From assembly GCF_005280255.1 (NCBI RefSeq), contig NZ_CP040018.1, forward strand, positions 558,001 through 622,000: 64,000 nt of DNA, read 5' to 3'. Positions within the stretch are counted from its first letter, which is position 1; the number at the start of each line of letters is the position of its first letter. Source of the stretch: Arthrobacter sp. 24S4-2 (GTDB lineage Bacteria; Actinomycetota; Actinomycetes; Actinomycetales; Micrococcaceae). Below the pieces are notes generated by a model. The model made no database searches. It had not been told where the DNA came from and was given only the letters and a program-made list of their open reading frames with translations. Shown here in pieces: positions 42,886 to 51,296 of this stretch. The position numbers and the translations under genes were made by a program.

Positions 42886-43707
42886 CTATTTCCACCAGGT
42901 GTCGAAGATCGTGACCGGAACGGTGCGCTTGTGGCGGGTGCGGAGGTACTTCTGCTCGATCGATTCGGCCACGGCGTCCGGCACCTCGCGGCCTTCGAGG
43001 TAGTCGTCGATCTGGTCGTAGGTGATGCCCAGTTCGTCCTCGTCCGTCCGTCCGGGCTTGCCATCGAGGAGATCGGCGGTGGGGACCTTCTCCCAGATGC
43101 GGGCGGGGGCGCCGAGCTCGGCCAGGAGCGCCCTGTTCTGGCGCTTGTTCAGCCCGAACAGCGGCAGGACGTCCGCGCCGCCGTCGCCGTATTTCGTAAA
43201 GAAGCCGGTGACGGATTCGGCGCCGTGGTCGGTTCCGATGACAAGGTAGTTGTGTTCGCCGGCGAGGGCGTACTGCGCGATCATGCGCGTGCGGGCCTTG
43301 GTGTTGCCCTTGTGGAAGTCGGAGATCCCGTTGCCCACGGTCTTTTCAAATTCGTCTTCGAAGCCGTCCACGGCTGCGGAGATGTTGAAGGTCCAGTCGG
43401 TCTTGGCCTGGATAAAGTCCAGGGCAGCCTGGGCATCATGCTCATCGTGCTGCACGCCATAAGGAAGGCGGACCGCCACGAAATTGGCGTCCGTCCCTTC
43501 GGCCGCGAGCTCCTCTACCGCGAGCTGGGCCAGCCGGCCTGCGAGCGACGAATCGAGGCCGCCTGAGATGCCCAGGACAAAGCCCTTGGTATGCGTTGCC
43601 TTGAGGTATTCCTTCAGGAACGTGACGCGTTTGCGCACCTCCCCGGCTGGGTCGATCCGGGGCTGGACGCCCATTTCTTCAATGATCCTGGCCTGGAGTT
43701 CGCGCAT
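42886..43707 (-). CDS. nadE: Ammonia-dependent NAD synthetase
   Basis: 273 residues from the ATG at 43707, matching the E. coli NadE start by eye; a TTG nine codons upstream also opens the frame. ATP-PPi loop VLGISGGLDSSLAG (SGGLDSS at 48-54), then RLPYGVQHDEHDAQAALDF, NTKARTRMIAQYALAGEHNY, LVIGTDHGAESVTGFFTKYG, GGADVLPLFGLNKRQ and KVPTADLLDGKPGRTDEDEL. It converts nicotinic acid adenine dinucleotide and ammonia to NAD. TAGTGT stands seven bases before the ATG, the geometry of a leaderless promoter. It is a core housekeeping gene separating two catabolic islands. Confidence 0.95.
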   Translation of the reverse strand: MRELQARIIEEMGVQPRIDPAGEVRKRVTFLKEYLKATHTKGFVLGISGGLDSSLAGRLAQLAVEELAAEGTDANFVAVRLPYGVQHDEHDAQAALDFIQAKTDWTFNISAAVDGFEDEFEKTVGNGISDFHKGNTKARTRMIAQYALAGEHNYLVIGTDHGAESVTGFFTKYGDGGADVLPLFGLNKRQNRALLAELGAPARIWEKVPTADLLDGKPGRTDEDELGITYDQIDDYLEGREVPDAVAESIEQKYLRTRHKRTVPVTIFDTWWK

Positions 43708-43780
43708 GTGATCCACACTAGTCAGCAGTGTCAACCATGCTCAACTGTGTCCGCCCGAACCATGCCGCAGCGAAGCGTCG

Positions 43781-44839
43781 CTAGGCCGTCCCCGGGGCCG
43801 GTCCGGTGGAGCCCCGGACGGTGAGGTGAGTGGGCATCACAGCCAGCCGCCTGGTGGTTCCGCCGTGGAGCGGATTGAACTGCGAAAGGAGCATGGAGAC
43901 TGCAACGCGTCCGGCCTGCTCGATCGGCGAGGAGATCGTTGTCAGCGGAGGATTGCAGAAATCAGCGCCAAAAATGTCGTCGCAGCCGACGATGCTCATG
44001 TCCTCAGGCACGCGGATTCCCCGCTCGCGCAGCCGCTGCAGCATTCCGATGGCCAGCAGGTCATTGAAGACGATGCACGCTGTGGCCCCGGTGCGCACCG
44101 CTGCGTCCGCGGCAGCAGCGCCGGAGGTGGTTTTCGGGGTGAACGGGCCCACCCTATGGGTCTCGAGTCCGCGCTGGGCTGAGTCTTCCTCGAAAATTTT
44201 CCAACGCCGGGAGTTGGACCACGACGTCGGCGGGCCGCTGACGTAGCAGACCCGCTGATGGCCGAGGGAGACAAGATGCTCCAGGGCCTGGATCATGGCC
44301 GACGGCGTATCGATCACCACAGTGGGCGCGTTCGCTGACGCACGGTTGATGGTCACCAGCGGCTGTGACCCGGACACTTCGGCAAGCTGCGCATCAGTCA
44401 GGCGCGAGGCCGCAAGGATGAAACCGTCCGCCGACCGCCGCATTTTGTGCAGGGCTTCCAACTCCATCTCGCTTGACTCCTCGGTATCAACCAGAAGCTG
44501 CGTGAGACCGGCGGCCTTGAGCTGATGCTGCGTCCCGCGGATGATGTCGAAGTAGAAGGGGTTTGTGATGTCCGGTACCAGGACGGCTACGGTGTTGGTG
44601 CGTCCCGAGCTGAGTCCCCGTGCCTGTGAGCTGGGCACGTAGTTGAGCTGCGCGGCCGCCTCTTCGATGCGTTCCCTGGTGTGCCGGTTTACCCGGTCCG
44701 GCTTGGACAATGCGCGTGAGACGGTGGACGTGGCCACTCCTGCCAGTTCCGCAACGTCCTTGATTGTTGGCATTCTTTCGGCAGGAGAACGGCGGTCCAC
44801 GGACCCCTCATCCCCTGCATCCAGGATGGCTGAGGTCAT
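43781..44839 (-). CDS. LacI-family repressor of the uronate isomerase locus
   Basis: 352 residues. HTH MPTIKDVAELAGVATSTVSR, then ALSKPDRVNRHTRERIEEAA, with hinge helix SSQARGLSSGRTNTVAVLVP. Periplasmic-binding-like effector domain with DITNPFYFDIIRGTQHQLKA and MSIVGCDDIFGADFCNPPLT. AAGGA precedes the ATG at 44839, although the HTH starts at residue 23. Divergent from the ABC transporter operon at 45055. A LacI-style operator with central CG stands in the 215-bp gap. The effector is probably a uronate or a pathway intermediate. Confidence 0.92.
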   Translation of the reverse strand: MTSAILDAGDEGSVDRRSPAERMPTIKDVAELAGVATSTVSRALSKPDRVNRHTRERIEEAAAQLNYVPSSQARGLSSGRTNTVAVLVPDITNPFYFDIIRGTQHQLKAAGLTQLLVDTEESSEMELEALHKMRRSADGFILAASRLTDAQLAEVSGSQPLVTINRASANAPTVVIDTPSAMIQALEHLVSLGHQRVCYVSGPPTSWSNSRRWKIFEEDSAQRGLETHRVGPFTPKTTSGAAAADAAVRTGATACIVFNDLLAIGMLQRLRERGIRVPEDMSIVGCDDIFGADFCNPPLTTISSPIEQAGRVAVSMLLSQFNPLHGGTTRRLAVMPTHLTVRGSTGPAPGTA

Positions 44840-44944
44840 GGAGCAGTCCTTTCATGGCGCCGACGCCGCAATGCCCCGGACTTCGGCCAAGGGCCCTTCG
44901 ACCCGAGGCTTCCTGGCATCATCACAACATGTTTGGCAACTTTT

Positions 44945-44958
44945 GGCAATCGCTTGCC
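44945..44958. promoter_or_regulatory. LacI-type operator upstream of the uronate transporter operon
   Basis: GGCAAT-CG-CTTGCC is a 14-bp near-perfect palindrome centred on CG, the usual centre of LacI/GalR operators. A second partial copy, TTGGCAAC, lies just upstream (44933-44940). It sits 106 bp from the LacI start and 97 bp from the transporter start. Confidence 0.65.
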
Positions 44959-45054
44959 GCAACATTGCAGCGTCCCTAGACTGAATCCGAATCGCCCGCA
45001 GTGGTGTGCGCCACATGACGTTGTGGCCGTGTGGGTGTCCTAGAGGAGAAAACA

Positions 45055-46416
45055 ATGAGGTTTAGATCGTCTACCGGGATTGCGGCAATCGTCACGGCTG
45101 CGGCTTTGGCCCTGACCGGCTGCGGTGCGGGCTCAGGAACCACCGGCGGTTCAACAAACGCGGACGGGAAGGTGGACGGCACGGGCAAGACGCTGAATGT
45201 CTTGACCGGCGTCCTGAGCCAGTACCCGGAACAGCAGAAGAAGTGGCAGAGCGACATTGCGGCCAAGTTCAAGGCGGAGACCGGGGCCGACGTGAAGTTC
45301 GAAACCTTTGCCTCGGCCAACGACGAGCTCACGCGCATCCAGACCTCCGTGGTGTCGGGGCAGGGCCCGGACATCTACGGGCTCGGCACCACGTTCACTC
45401 CCACTGCTTTCGCCACCAAGGCTTTCGTGACCTTGTCCGACGACGACTGGAAGAAGGTAGGTGGCAAAGACCGGTTCAATAAGGCAGCTCTTGGGATTTC
45501 CGGTCCGGACGAGCAGCACCAGGCCGGCATCCCGTTCGTCAGCCGCCCCTTCGTGATGGCCTACAACAAGGAAGTCCTTGCTGCTGCGGGCATCGAGAAG
45601 CCTGCCACCACATGGGATGAGCTCGCGGAGCAGGCCAAGAAGATGACCAAGGACGGCACCTACGGTATTGCCACCGGGTACAAAGATGCCTACGACCCTT
45701 GGAAGTTCATCTGGGCCATGTCTGTCCAGGCCGGCAATCCCCTGGTGGACGGCAAGAACCTCAAGATGGATGATCCCACCGTGAAGAAGGCCTACGAAAC
45801 CTACTTCGGCTGGCTGACCAAGGACAAAGTTGTGGACCCTGCCTCCGTCGGCTGGAGCAACAGCAACGCCGTTGCCTCCTTTGCCAGCGGAAAAGCCGGC
45901 TACCTGATGATGACGACGTCGAGTTCCATCCCGACGCTGGACAAGTCGGCCGTGGCCGGAAAGTACGAATACGCGCTGATGCCCACAACCGCTCCGGGCG
46001 AAACAAGCCCGAAGGGTGATGGCGGAACTGCCGCGAGCATCCTCTCGGGAGACAACCTTGTTGTCGCTGACTACTCGCAGCAGAAGGACCTGGCGTTCGC
46101 CTACATCAAGCTCATTACTTCCAAGGACGAGCAGCTCAATTACCAGAAGACATTCGGCGACCTGCCGGCGAACGCCGAAGCACTGGCCAGCCTCACTGAT
46201 CCCAAGCTCAAGCCAATCGCCGATGCCGCAGCCAAGTCCAAGGCCACCCCGTTTACAGGTGCCTGGGGCGACATCCAGCTCGGATTGCTGAACGTGACCG
46301 TGCAGTCGATCCCGGAACTGTCGAAGGGCAGCGTCGATGAGTCCGCCCTTGAAACAAGGATCAAGGAGGCGCAGACAAAGGGTCAGGCGTCCCTCGACCG
46401 CGCTTCAAAAGGATAA
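45055..46416 (+). CDS. ABC transporter substrate-binding lipoprotein
   Basis: 453 residues from the ATG at 45055 (GAGGAG upstream). Signal peptide MRFRSSTGIAAIVTAAALAL then lipobox LTGC. The mature part is a CUT1-type sugar-binding protein (WQSDIAAKFKAETGADVKFE, GPDIYGLGTTFTPTAFATKA, SNAVASFASGKAGYLMMTTS, KDLAFAYIKLITSKDEQLNY). First gene of an operon through 57724. The uronate isomerase pathway genes downstream suggest a uronic acid or uronide ligand. Confidence 0.92.
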   Translation: MRFRSSTGIAAIVTAAALALTGCGAGSGTTGGSTNADGKVDGTGKTLNVLTGVLSQYPEQQKKWQSDIAAKFKAETGADVKFETFASANDELTRIQTSVVSGQGPDIYGLGTTFTPTAFATKAFVTLSDDDWKKVGGKDRFNKAALGISGPDEQHQAGIPFVSRPFVMAYNKEVLAAAGIEKPATTWDELAEQAKKMTKDGTYGIATGYKDAYDPWKFIWAMSVQAGNPLVDGKNLKMDDPTVKKAYETYFGWLTKDKVVDPASVGWSNSNAVASFASGKAGYLMMTTSSSIPTLDKSAVAGKYEYALMPTTAPGETSPKGDGGTAASILSGDNLVVADYSQQKDLAFAYIKLITSKDEQLNYQKTFGDLPANAEALASLTDPKLKPIADAAAKSKATPFTGAWGDIQLGLLNVTVQSIPELSKGSVDESALETRIKEAQTKGQASLDRASKG

Positions 46417-46419
46417 GTA

Positions 46420-47448
46420 ATGTCTACTGACGCTTCAAACGAAGTCCGGCTTGCGGCGGAGTCCGCCGCAAGCCGGACCTCCCGGAAAGCGGCCGCCGTC
46501 GCAGTGGCGCCACCAGCCGGGAAGCCACCCGTAAATGAGCCCACACAGCGCCGGAAGGGCCTGAGCGAGCGCGACCGCCCGCTCTGGATGCTCATTCCGG
46601 GCGGCGCGCTGATGCTCATCATCATCGTTGTACCCCTGGTTCTGGGCATCTACATGTCCACGCTCAACCTGGACCAGTACACGCTGCGCCGATGGATCAG
46701 TTCTCCGTTCATTGGAGTCGAAAACTTTGTCGAGGCAGTAACCGCATCGCCACTCCTGCACGCTGTCTGGCTGAGCGTCAGCTATTCGCTGCTCGCCATG
46801 GTGGTGACGTTGCCGCTGGGCATCGCTGCCGCCGTCGCCACCCAAAACGCGTTCAAAGGACGGGCCGTGGTGAGGTCCATCTTCCTCATCCCCTATGTGC
46901 TTCCGTCCTTTGTGGTGGCCACCGTGTGGCGCACCATGTTCCAGCCGGACGGCATCATCGACCGGGCGCTCGGAACAGTGGGCATCGACACGGGACTCTG
47001 GCTTAACGGACCCCAGAGTTTCTGGACGCTTGTCCTGGTGCAGATCTGGGCATCCTGGCCATTCATCTACCTCCTGGCACTCTCAGGGCTGCAGGCCGTG
47101 GACCATGAGGTCCACGAGGCGTCGGCCCTGGACGGAGCACTCTGGTGGAACAAACTCCGTTATGTGGTTTTCCCCTACCTAAAGGGTCCGCTCTCGCTGG
47201 CATTCCTCATCGGAATGCTCCACCACATCAACAACTTCACGCTTCCCTTCGTCCTCTTTGGCGTCCCGGCGCCGTCCGACGTCGAGGTTCTGCCCATCCT
47301 GACCTACGTCACTAGCTTCCAGAGCTTCCGCTTCGGCCTTAGTGCCGCGATGGCCTTTATTTCCCTGGTGCTGGTCGCCATTCCGCTTTTCGTCTACCTG
47401 CGTGCCGTCAAGCTTGACGACGCTGAAACACCGGGAGGAAAGAAATGA
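46420..47448 (+). CDS. Carbohydrate ABC transporter permease (MalF-like)
   Basis: 342 residues. A 60-residue polar N-terminal extension precedes six membrane segments. The EAA loop VHEASALDGALWWNKLRYVV lies near residue 230. It starts four bases after the binding-protein stop and overlaps the next permease by four. The operon has no ATPase gene, like the aldarate transporter, again implying a shared ATPase elsewhere. Confidence 0.92.
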   Translation: MSTDASNEVRLAAESAASRTSRKAAAVAVAPPAGKPPVNEPTQRRKGLSERDRPLWMLIPGGALMLIIIVVPLVLGIYMSTLNLDQYTLRRWISSPFIGVENFVEAVTASPLLHAVWLSVSYSLLAMVVTLPLGIAAAVATQNAFKGRAVVRSIFLIPYVLPSFVVATVWRTMFQPDGIIDRALGTVGIDTGLWLNGPQSFWTLVLVQIWASWPFIYLLALSGLQAVDHEVHEASALDGALWWNKLRYVVFPYLKGPLSLAFLIGMLHHINNFTLPFVLFGVPAPSDVEVLPILTYVTSFQSFRFGLSAAMAFISLVLVAIPLFVYLRAVKLDDAETPGGKK

Positions 47449-48368
47449 CCACCTCCGCAGCAAGCAGGCTCCGCTCCGCCGAGGCCTCTGTTCCCCGCCC
47501 GGGTTCGGCCCGGCAACACGAAGTGACGCGGCTGCTGCCCCGTCCGCTGCTTGCCATCATCATGGTGTTCCTGGGCGCACTTGTCCTCATCCCGGTGCTG
47601 TACATCTTCCTGGCATCGGTGAACTCGGACATCGGTGTTGCCAATGGTGAGTTCTGGCCCTCGACGGTCACCTTCGAGAACTATTCGAAGATCTGGACCA
47701 GCGTGGGGCTGGCCACGGGCCTTGCCAACAGCGTCCTGGTGGCCGGCGCCACGGCAGTCGTGTCGGCAGCCATGTCAGTGTCAACAGCGTTTGTCCTGGT
47801 GCGCTACACATTCCGCGGCCGCCTCACTATCCTGCGGGGGCTCCTCGCACTGCAGTCCGTGCCCGGAACCCTCATGGTGCTGCCCGTCTTCGTACTGTTT
47901 TCTTCGGCAGCCACCTACCTTGGCATCCAGGTCATCGGTACCCAATGGGGACTGTTCGTCACGTACCTGACGTTCGCCATGCCGTTCTCCACGTGGGTCA
48001 TGGTCACCTACCTGCGCGGACTTCCGCGTGAGCTGGAGGAAGCGGCGCGGATCGACGGCGCCAGCAATGTGGGCGTCCTGTTCAGGATCATCCTGCCGTT
48101 GAGCTGGCCGGGCATCGTCGTCTCGGGCATCTTCGCCTTCCTGCTGGGCTGGAACGACGTCCTGTTCGCGTCCGTCATGACCCGTCCCGAAAGCCAGACC
48201 GCGGCCGTTGCACTACAGATTTTCGGCGCGTCCCAGGAAGGAGGCGCTATCCCGTACTACGGCCAGATGATGGCCGCGGCCCTGGTCTGCGCAGCCCCTG
48301 TGGTCATTCTTTACCTGATTTTCCAGCGTTATCTAGTTGGCGGGCTGACCGCCGGAGGAGTTAAGTAA
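47445..48368 (+). CDS. Carbohydrate ABC transporter permease (MalG-like)
   Basis: 307 residues with six membrane segments, and the EAA loop ELEEAARIDGASNVGVLFRI near residue 205. It ends IFQRYLVGGLTAGGVK, the typical end of CUT1 MalG-type permeases. Partner of the preceding permease. Confidence 0.92.
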   Translation: MTTSAASRLRSAEASVPRPGSARQHEVTRLLPRPLLAIIMVFLGALVLIPVLYIFLASVNSDIGVANGEFWPSTVTFENYSKIWTSVGLATGLANSVLVAGATAVVSAAMSVSTAFVLVRYTFRGRLTILRGLLALQSVPGTLMVLPVFVLFSSAATYLGIQVIGTQWGLFVTYLTFAMPFSTWVMVTYLRGLPRELEEAARIDGASNVGVLFRIILPLSWPGIVVSGIFAFLLGWNDVLFASVMTRPESQTAAVALQIFGASQEGGAIPYYGQMMAAALVCAAPVVILYLIFQRYLVGGLTAGGVK

Positions 48369-48370
48369 CC

Positions 48371-49219
48371 ATGGTTTCAACCACTCAGGCTTCGTGGCCG
48401 CTGTCAGGCTTCGGGGATGAGATCGACGACGACCCCGCCGTTCAGATCGCCGTGCTGCAGGCGCTCGGCGCCAACCACATCGAGGTGCGCAGCGCTTGGG
48501 GCACCAACATCGTGGACCTCTCCGATGACCAGCTCCGCACACTCGCCGAGCTGCTGACAGCGAAGGACATGAAGGTTTCGGCCATCGCTTCGCCGATCGG
48601 GAAGGTCGACGTCAGCCTTCCGGTGGAACACGAGGTGGAGCGCCTGCGCCGTGCCGCCAACGCCGCCAAGGTCCTGGGCGCGAAGTACATCCGCATCTTC
48701 TCCTTCTACTACGGCGAATCCGTGCCCGTGGACAGCATCCGTGACGCCGTTATGGAACGGATGAGCGCGCTGGCCGCCGTCGCTGAGGAAGAAGGCGTGG
48801 TTCTGCTGCACGAGAACGAAAAGGACATTTTCGGGGACGTTCCGGACCGCGTGCTGGACATTATCGAATCCGTGAACTCGCCGGCGCTGAAAGTGGCATG
48901 GGACGCGGCCAACTTCGTGCAGGTAGGCGTGAAGCCGTTTGACGAGGCATACGGGAAGCTCCGTCCCCACCTGGAGTACCTGCAGGTCAAGGACGCTCTT
49001 TTCTCCAACGGACATGTGGTTCCCGCAGGGGAGGGCGACGGCGACGTGCTGCGCACTGTGGAAGCGCTCAAGGCGGACGGCTTCAGCGGCTTCGCTTCCC
49101 TTGAACCGCACCTTGCCGGCGCCCACGGCCTCGGCGGATTTTCCGGCCCCACAGCATTCGGCATTGCCGCCAGGGCGTTTGCAAAAGTCGCAGCTGAAGC
49201 AGGAGTACAGACAGTATGA
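48371..49219 (+). CDS. Sugar phosphate isomerase/epimerase-like TIM barrel (AP_endonuc_2)
   Basis: 282 residues starting two bases after the permease stop. Reads SGFGDEIDDDPAVQIAVLQA, ALGANHIEVRSAWGTNIVDL, GAKYIRIFSFYYGESVPVDS, VVLLHENEKDIFGDVPDRVL and ALKVAWDAANFVQVGVKPFD. Metal-ligand positions (E in HENE, D in WDAAN) follow the xylose-isomerase-like fold of inositol/tagatose epimerases. Likely an isomerase or 2-epimerase acting on a keto-sugar acid in the uronate pathway. Its exact reaction is unknown. It overlaps the next gene by four bases. Confidence 0.85.
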   Translation: MVSTTQASWPLSGFGDEIDDDPAVQIAVLQALGANHIEVRSAWGTNIVDLSDDQLRTLAELLTAKDMKVSAIASPIGKVDVSLPVEHEVERLRRAANAAKVLGAKYIRIFSFYYGESVPVDSIRDAVMERMSALAAVAEEEGVVLLHENEKDIFGDVPDRVLDIIESVNSPALKVAWDAANFVQVGVKPFDEAYGKLRPHLEYLQVKDALFSNGHVVPAGEGDGDVLRTVEALKADGFSGFASLEPHLAGAHGLGGFSGPTAFGIAARAFAKVAAEAGVQTV

Positions 49220-50382
49220 GTGAGACATTGAAGGTCGCCATCACGGGTTGCGGCGTCATCGGCCGCACCCACGCGGTTGCCCTGCAGGAGTTTCCCGGGG
49301 CCAGCGTTGTGGCGCTCGTTGACGCCATCCCGGACGCGGCCGAGTCCCTTGCGGATTTCATCGAGGCCAGCGGGCGGCCGAGGCCCTCCGTGCATACGTC
49401 CCTCAAGGATGCCTTCGCGGCGGCCGACATCGATCTGGTGGCCCTCGCCACTCCCAGCGGACTGCACATCCAGCAGGGCCTTGAAGTCCTCGCGGCCGGC
49501 AAGCACGTGGTCATCGAAAAGCCGCTCGACGTTGATCTGAGTCGTGCCCAGGAGATCGAGGCGGCTGCAAACGAAGCGGCACGCCGCGGCGTCGTCGCCT
49601 CCGTGATCAGCCAGCACCGTTTTGACCAGGCGAGCGTGGCTGTTGCGGATGCCGTGGCCAAGGGCCGCTTTGGCCGGCTGACCTCCGCCATAGCCTCTGT
49701 GGCATGGTGGCGCGGGCAGGGCTACTACGATTCCGGCGATTGGCGCGGCACGTGGTCGATGGACGGAGGGGGAGCCCTGATGAACCAGGGTGTCCACACT
49801 GTTGACCTGCTGCTGTGGTTCATGGGCCGGCCGGTGGAGATCCACGCCCACACGGCCCGACTGGCACACGAGCGGATCGAGGTGGAGGACACTGCCGTTG
49901 CCACGGTGACATTCGAGAATGGCGGCCTGGCAGTGCTGCATGCTACGACGGCCGCCTACCCGGGCTTGACGGTGCGGGTCCAGCTGATGGGCTCGGAAGG
50001 CTCCGCGGTGGTGGACAACGACCAGCTGCAGTATTTCCATGCCAAGGAGATCGGCGGCGCCTCGGCTGACATGGGGCTGCAGGGCGGGGGCAACCAGGCC
50101 CAGGAGGAACTCGCCAAGTACCCGGCGGAGGACTATGAGGCCAAGGACCCCACGGTGTATCCGGCGGGGCACGTACGCCAGTACCGCGACATCCTCGGGG
50201 CCATCGCCGAGGGCCGCCAGCCCGGCGTGACGGTCAGCGATGCAGTCAACGCGCTGGCCACTGTGCGTGCTGTCTACGTGTCGGCCACGCTGAACCAGGC
50301 AGTCCTGTTTGAGGACGTCCTGGCCGGCAAGTACAACGACCTTGAAGTCCGGACGGGCAACACCTCGACAGAAAGCGCCTGA
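49216..50382 (+). CDS. Gfo/Idh/MocA-family oxidoreductase
   Basis: 388 residues. Rossmann motif VAITGCGVIGRTHAVAL, the second-motif loop VALATPSGLHIQQGLEVLAA, GKHVVIEKPLDVDLSRAQEI (EKP motif with the catalytic-type lysine), MDGGGALMNQGVHTVDLLLW with the conserved His and ending before KYNDLEVRTGNTSTES. It is an NAD(P)-dependent dehydrogenase of a sugar or sugar acid. Between two TIM-barrel genes it may form a bypass for an unusual uronide or aldonate. No substrate is assigned. Confidence 0.9.
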   Translation: MSETLKVAITGCGVIGRTHAVALQEFPGASVVALVDAIPDAAESLADFIEASGRPRPSVHTSLKDAFAAADIDLVALATPSGLHIQQGLEVLAAGKHVVIEKPLDVDLSRAQEIEAAANEAARRGVVASVISQHRFDQASVAVADAVAKGRFGRLTSAIASVAWWRGQGYYDSGDWRGTWSMDGGGALMNQGVHTVDLLLWFMGRPVEIHAHTARLAHERIEVEDTAVATVTFENGGLAVLHATTAAYPGLTVRVQLMGSEGSAVVDNDQLQYFHAKEIGGASADMGLQGGGNQAQEELAKYPAEDYEAKDPTVYPAGHVRQYRDILGAIAEGRQPGVTVSDAVNALATVRAVYVSATLNQAVLFEDVLAGKYNDLEVRTGNTSTESA

Positions 50383-50386
50383 AGCG

Positions 50387-51292
50387 ATGAAATTCTCAGT
50401 ATTCACGGCCTCCACTCCTGACTGGACTCCCGAGGAAGCCGTCACCCAACTTTCCGCGCAGGGATGGGACGGCATCGAATGGCGGATCACGGACCAGCCG
50501 GAGGCGCCGGAGCCGGGTTTCTGGGCCGGCAATAAAGCCACCATCCCGCTGACGGGGATGGAAGACAACCTGGAAAGGATTGCCGCCATCACCCGCGAAG
50601 CGGGCCTTGAGTTCTCCGGGATCGGCGGCTATGCACGGTGTGATAACCACGACGACGTCGAACGCATGCTGGCGGCAACCGCCGCCTTGGGCGCCGGCCA
50701 GGTCCGCGTGACCACGCCTCCGCTGGGAACTGCCGGATGGGGGAACGAGGGGCGGAGCGGGATCCCCTACCCCGTCCTCTTTGAGTCAGCACGCCGTGAT
50801 TTCGAATGGGTGGCAAAACGTGCCGCCCACCATGGAGTGAAGGCACTGGTGGAACTGCACCACCGCACCATTACGGCGTCAGCCTCCTCCGCCCGGCGCC
50901 TGCTGGAGGGCCTGGACCCCCAGCATGTGGGGGTCATCCATGATCTGGGCAATCTCCTGATCGAGGGGCAGGAAGACTACCTTCCCGCCTTCGAACTCCT
51001 GGGGGAGTACTTGGCGCATATCCACGTCAAGAACGCCGTGTGGGTCCGCCGGGACGAGACGGACGCCTCCGGTGCTGCAGTGTTCCAGAACGAATGGGCA
51101 CCGCTGCAGTCCGGACAGGGGAGCGTCCTTGAGTACTTCAAGGCGTTGGCTGCCCATGGCTACGACGGCTGGGTCACGGTTGAAGACTTCTCCACGGAGC
51201 TTCCCCTGGCCGAACGAACCGCCGCCAACCTTGACTACCTGCGGCGTACGGCGGCCCTCGCCGGGCTCACCGCAGGGGCCGGGGCCCGTTGA
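50387..51292 (+). CDS. Second sugar phosphate isomerase/epimerase-like TIM barrel
   Basis: 301 residues from the ATG at 50387, four bases after the dehydrogenase stop. MKFSVFTASTPDWTPEEAVT, GWDGIEWRITDQPEAPEPGF, VKALVELHHRTITASASSAR, HVGVIHDLGNLLIEGQEDYL and LAHIHVKNAVWVRRDE show the AP_endonuc_2 fold with metal ligands in VELHH, HDLGN and HIHVKN. It is only distantly similar to the previous barrel protein, so the two probably do different reactions. Role inferred only from context. Confidence 0.85.
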   Translation: MKFSVFTASTPDWTPEEAVTQLSAQGWDGIEWRITDQPEAPEPGFWAGNKATIPLTGMEDNLERIAAITREAGLEFSGIGGYARCDNHDDVERMLAATAALGAGQVRVTTPPLGTAGWGNEGRSGIPYPVLFESARRDFEWVAKRAAHHGVKALVELHHRTITASASSARRLLEGLDPQHVGVIHDLGNLLIEGQEDYLPAFELLGEYLAHIHVKNAVWVRRDETDASGAAVFQNEWAPLQSGQGSVLEYFKALAAHGYDGWVTVEDFSTELPLAERTAANLDYLRRTAALAGLTAGAGAR

Positions 51293-51296
51293 GGCC

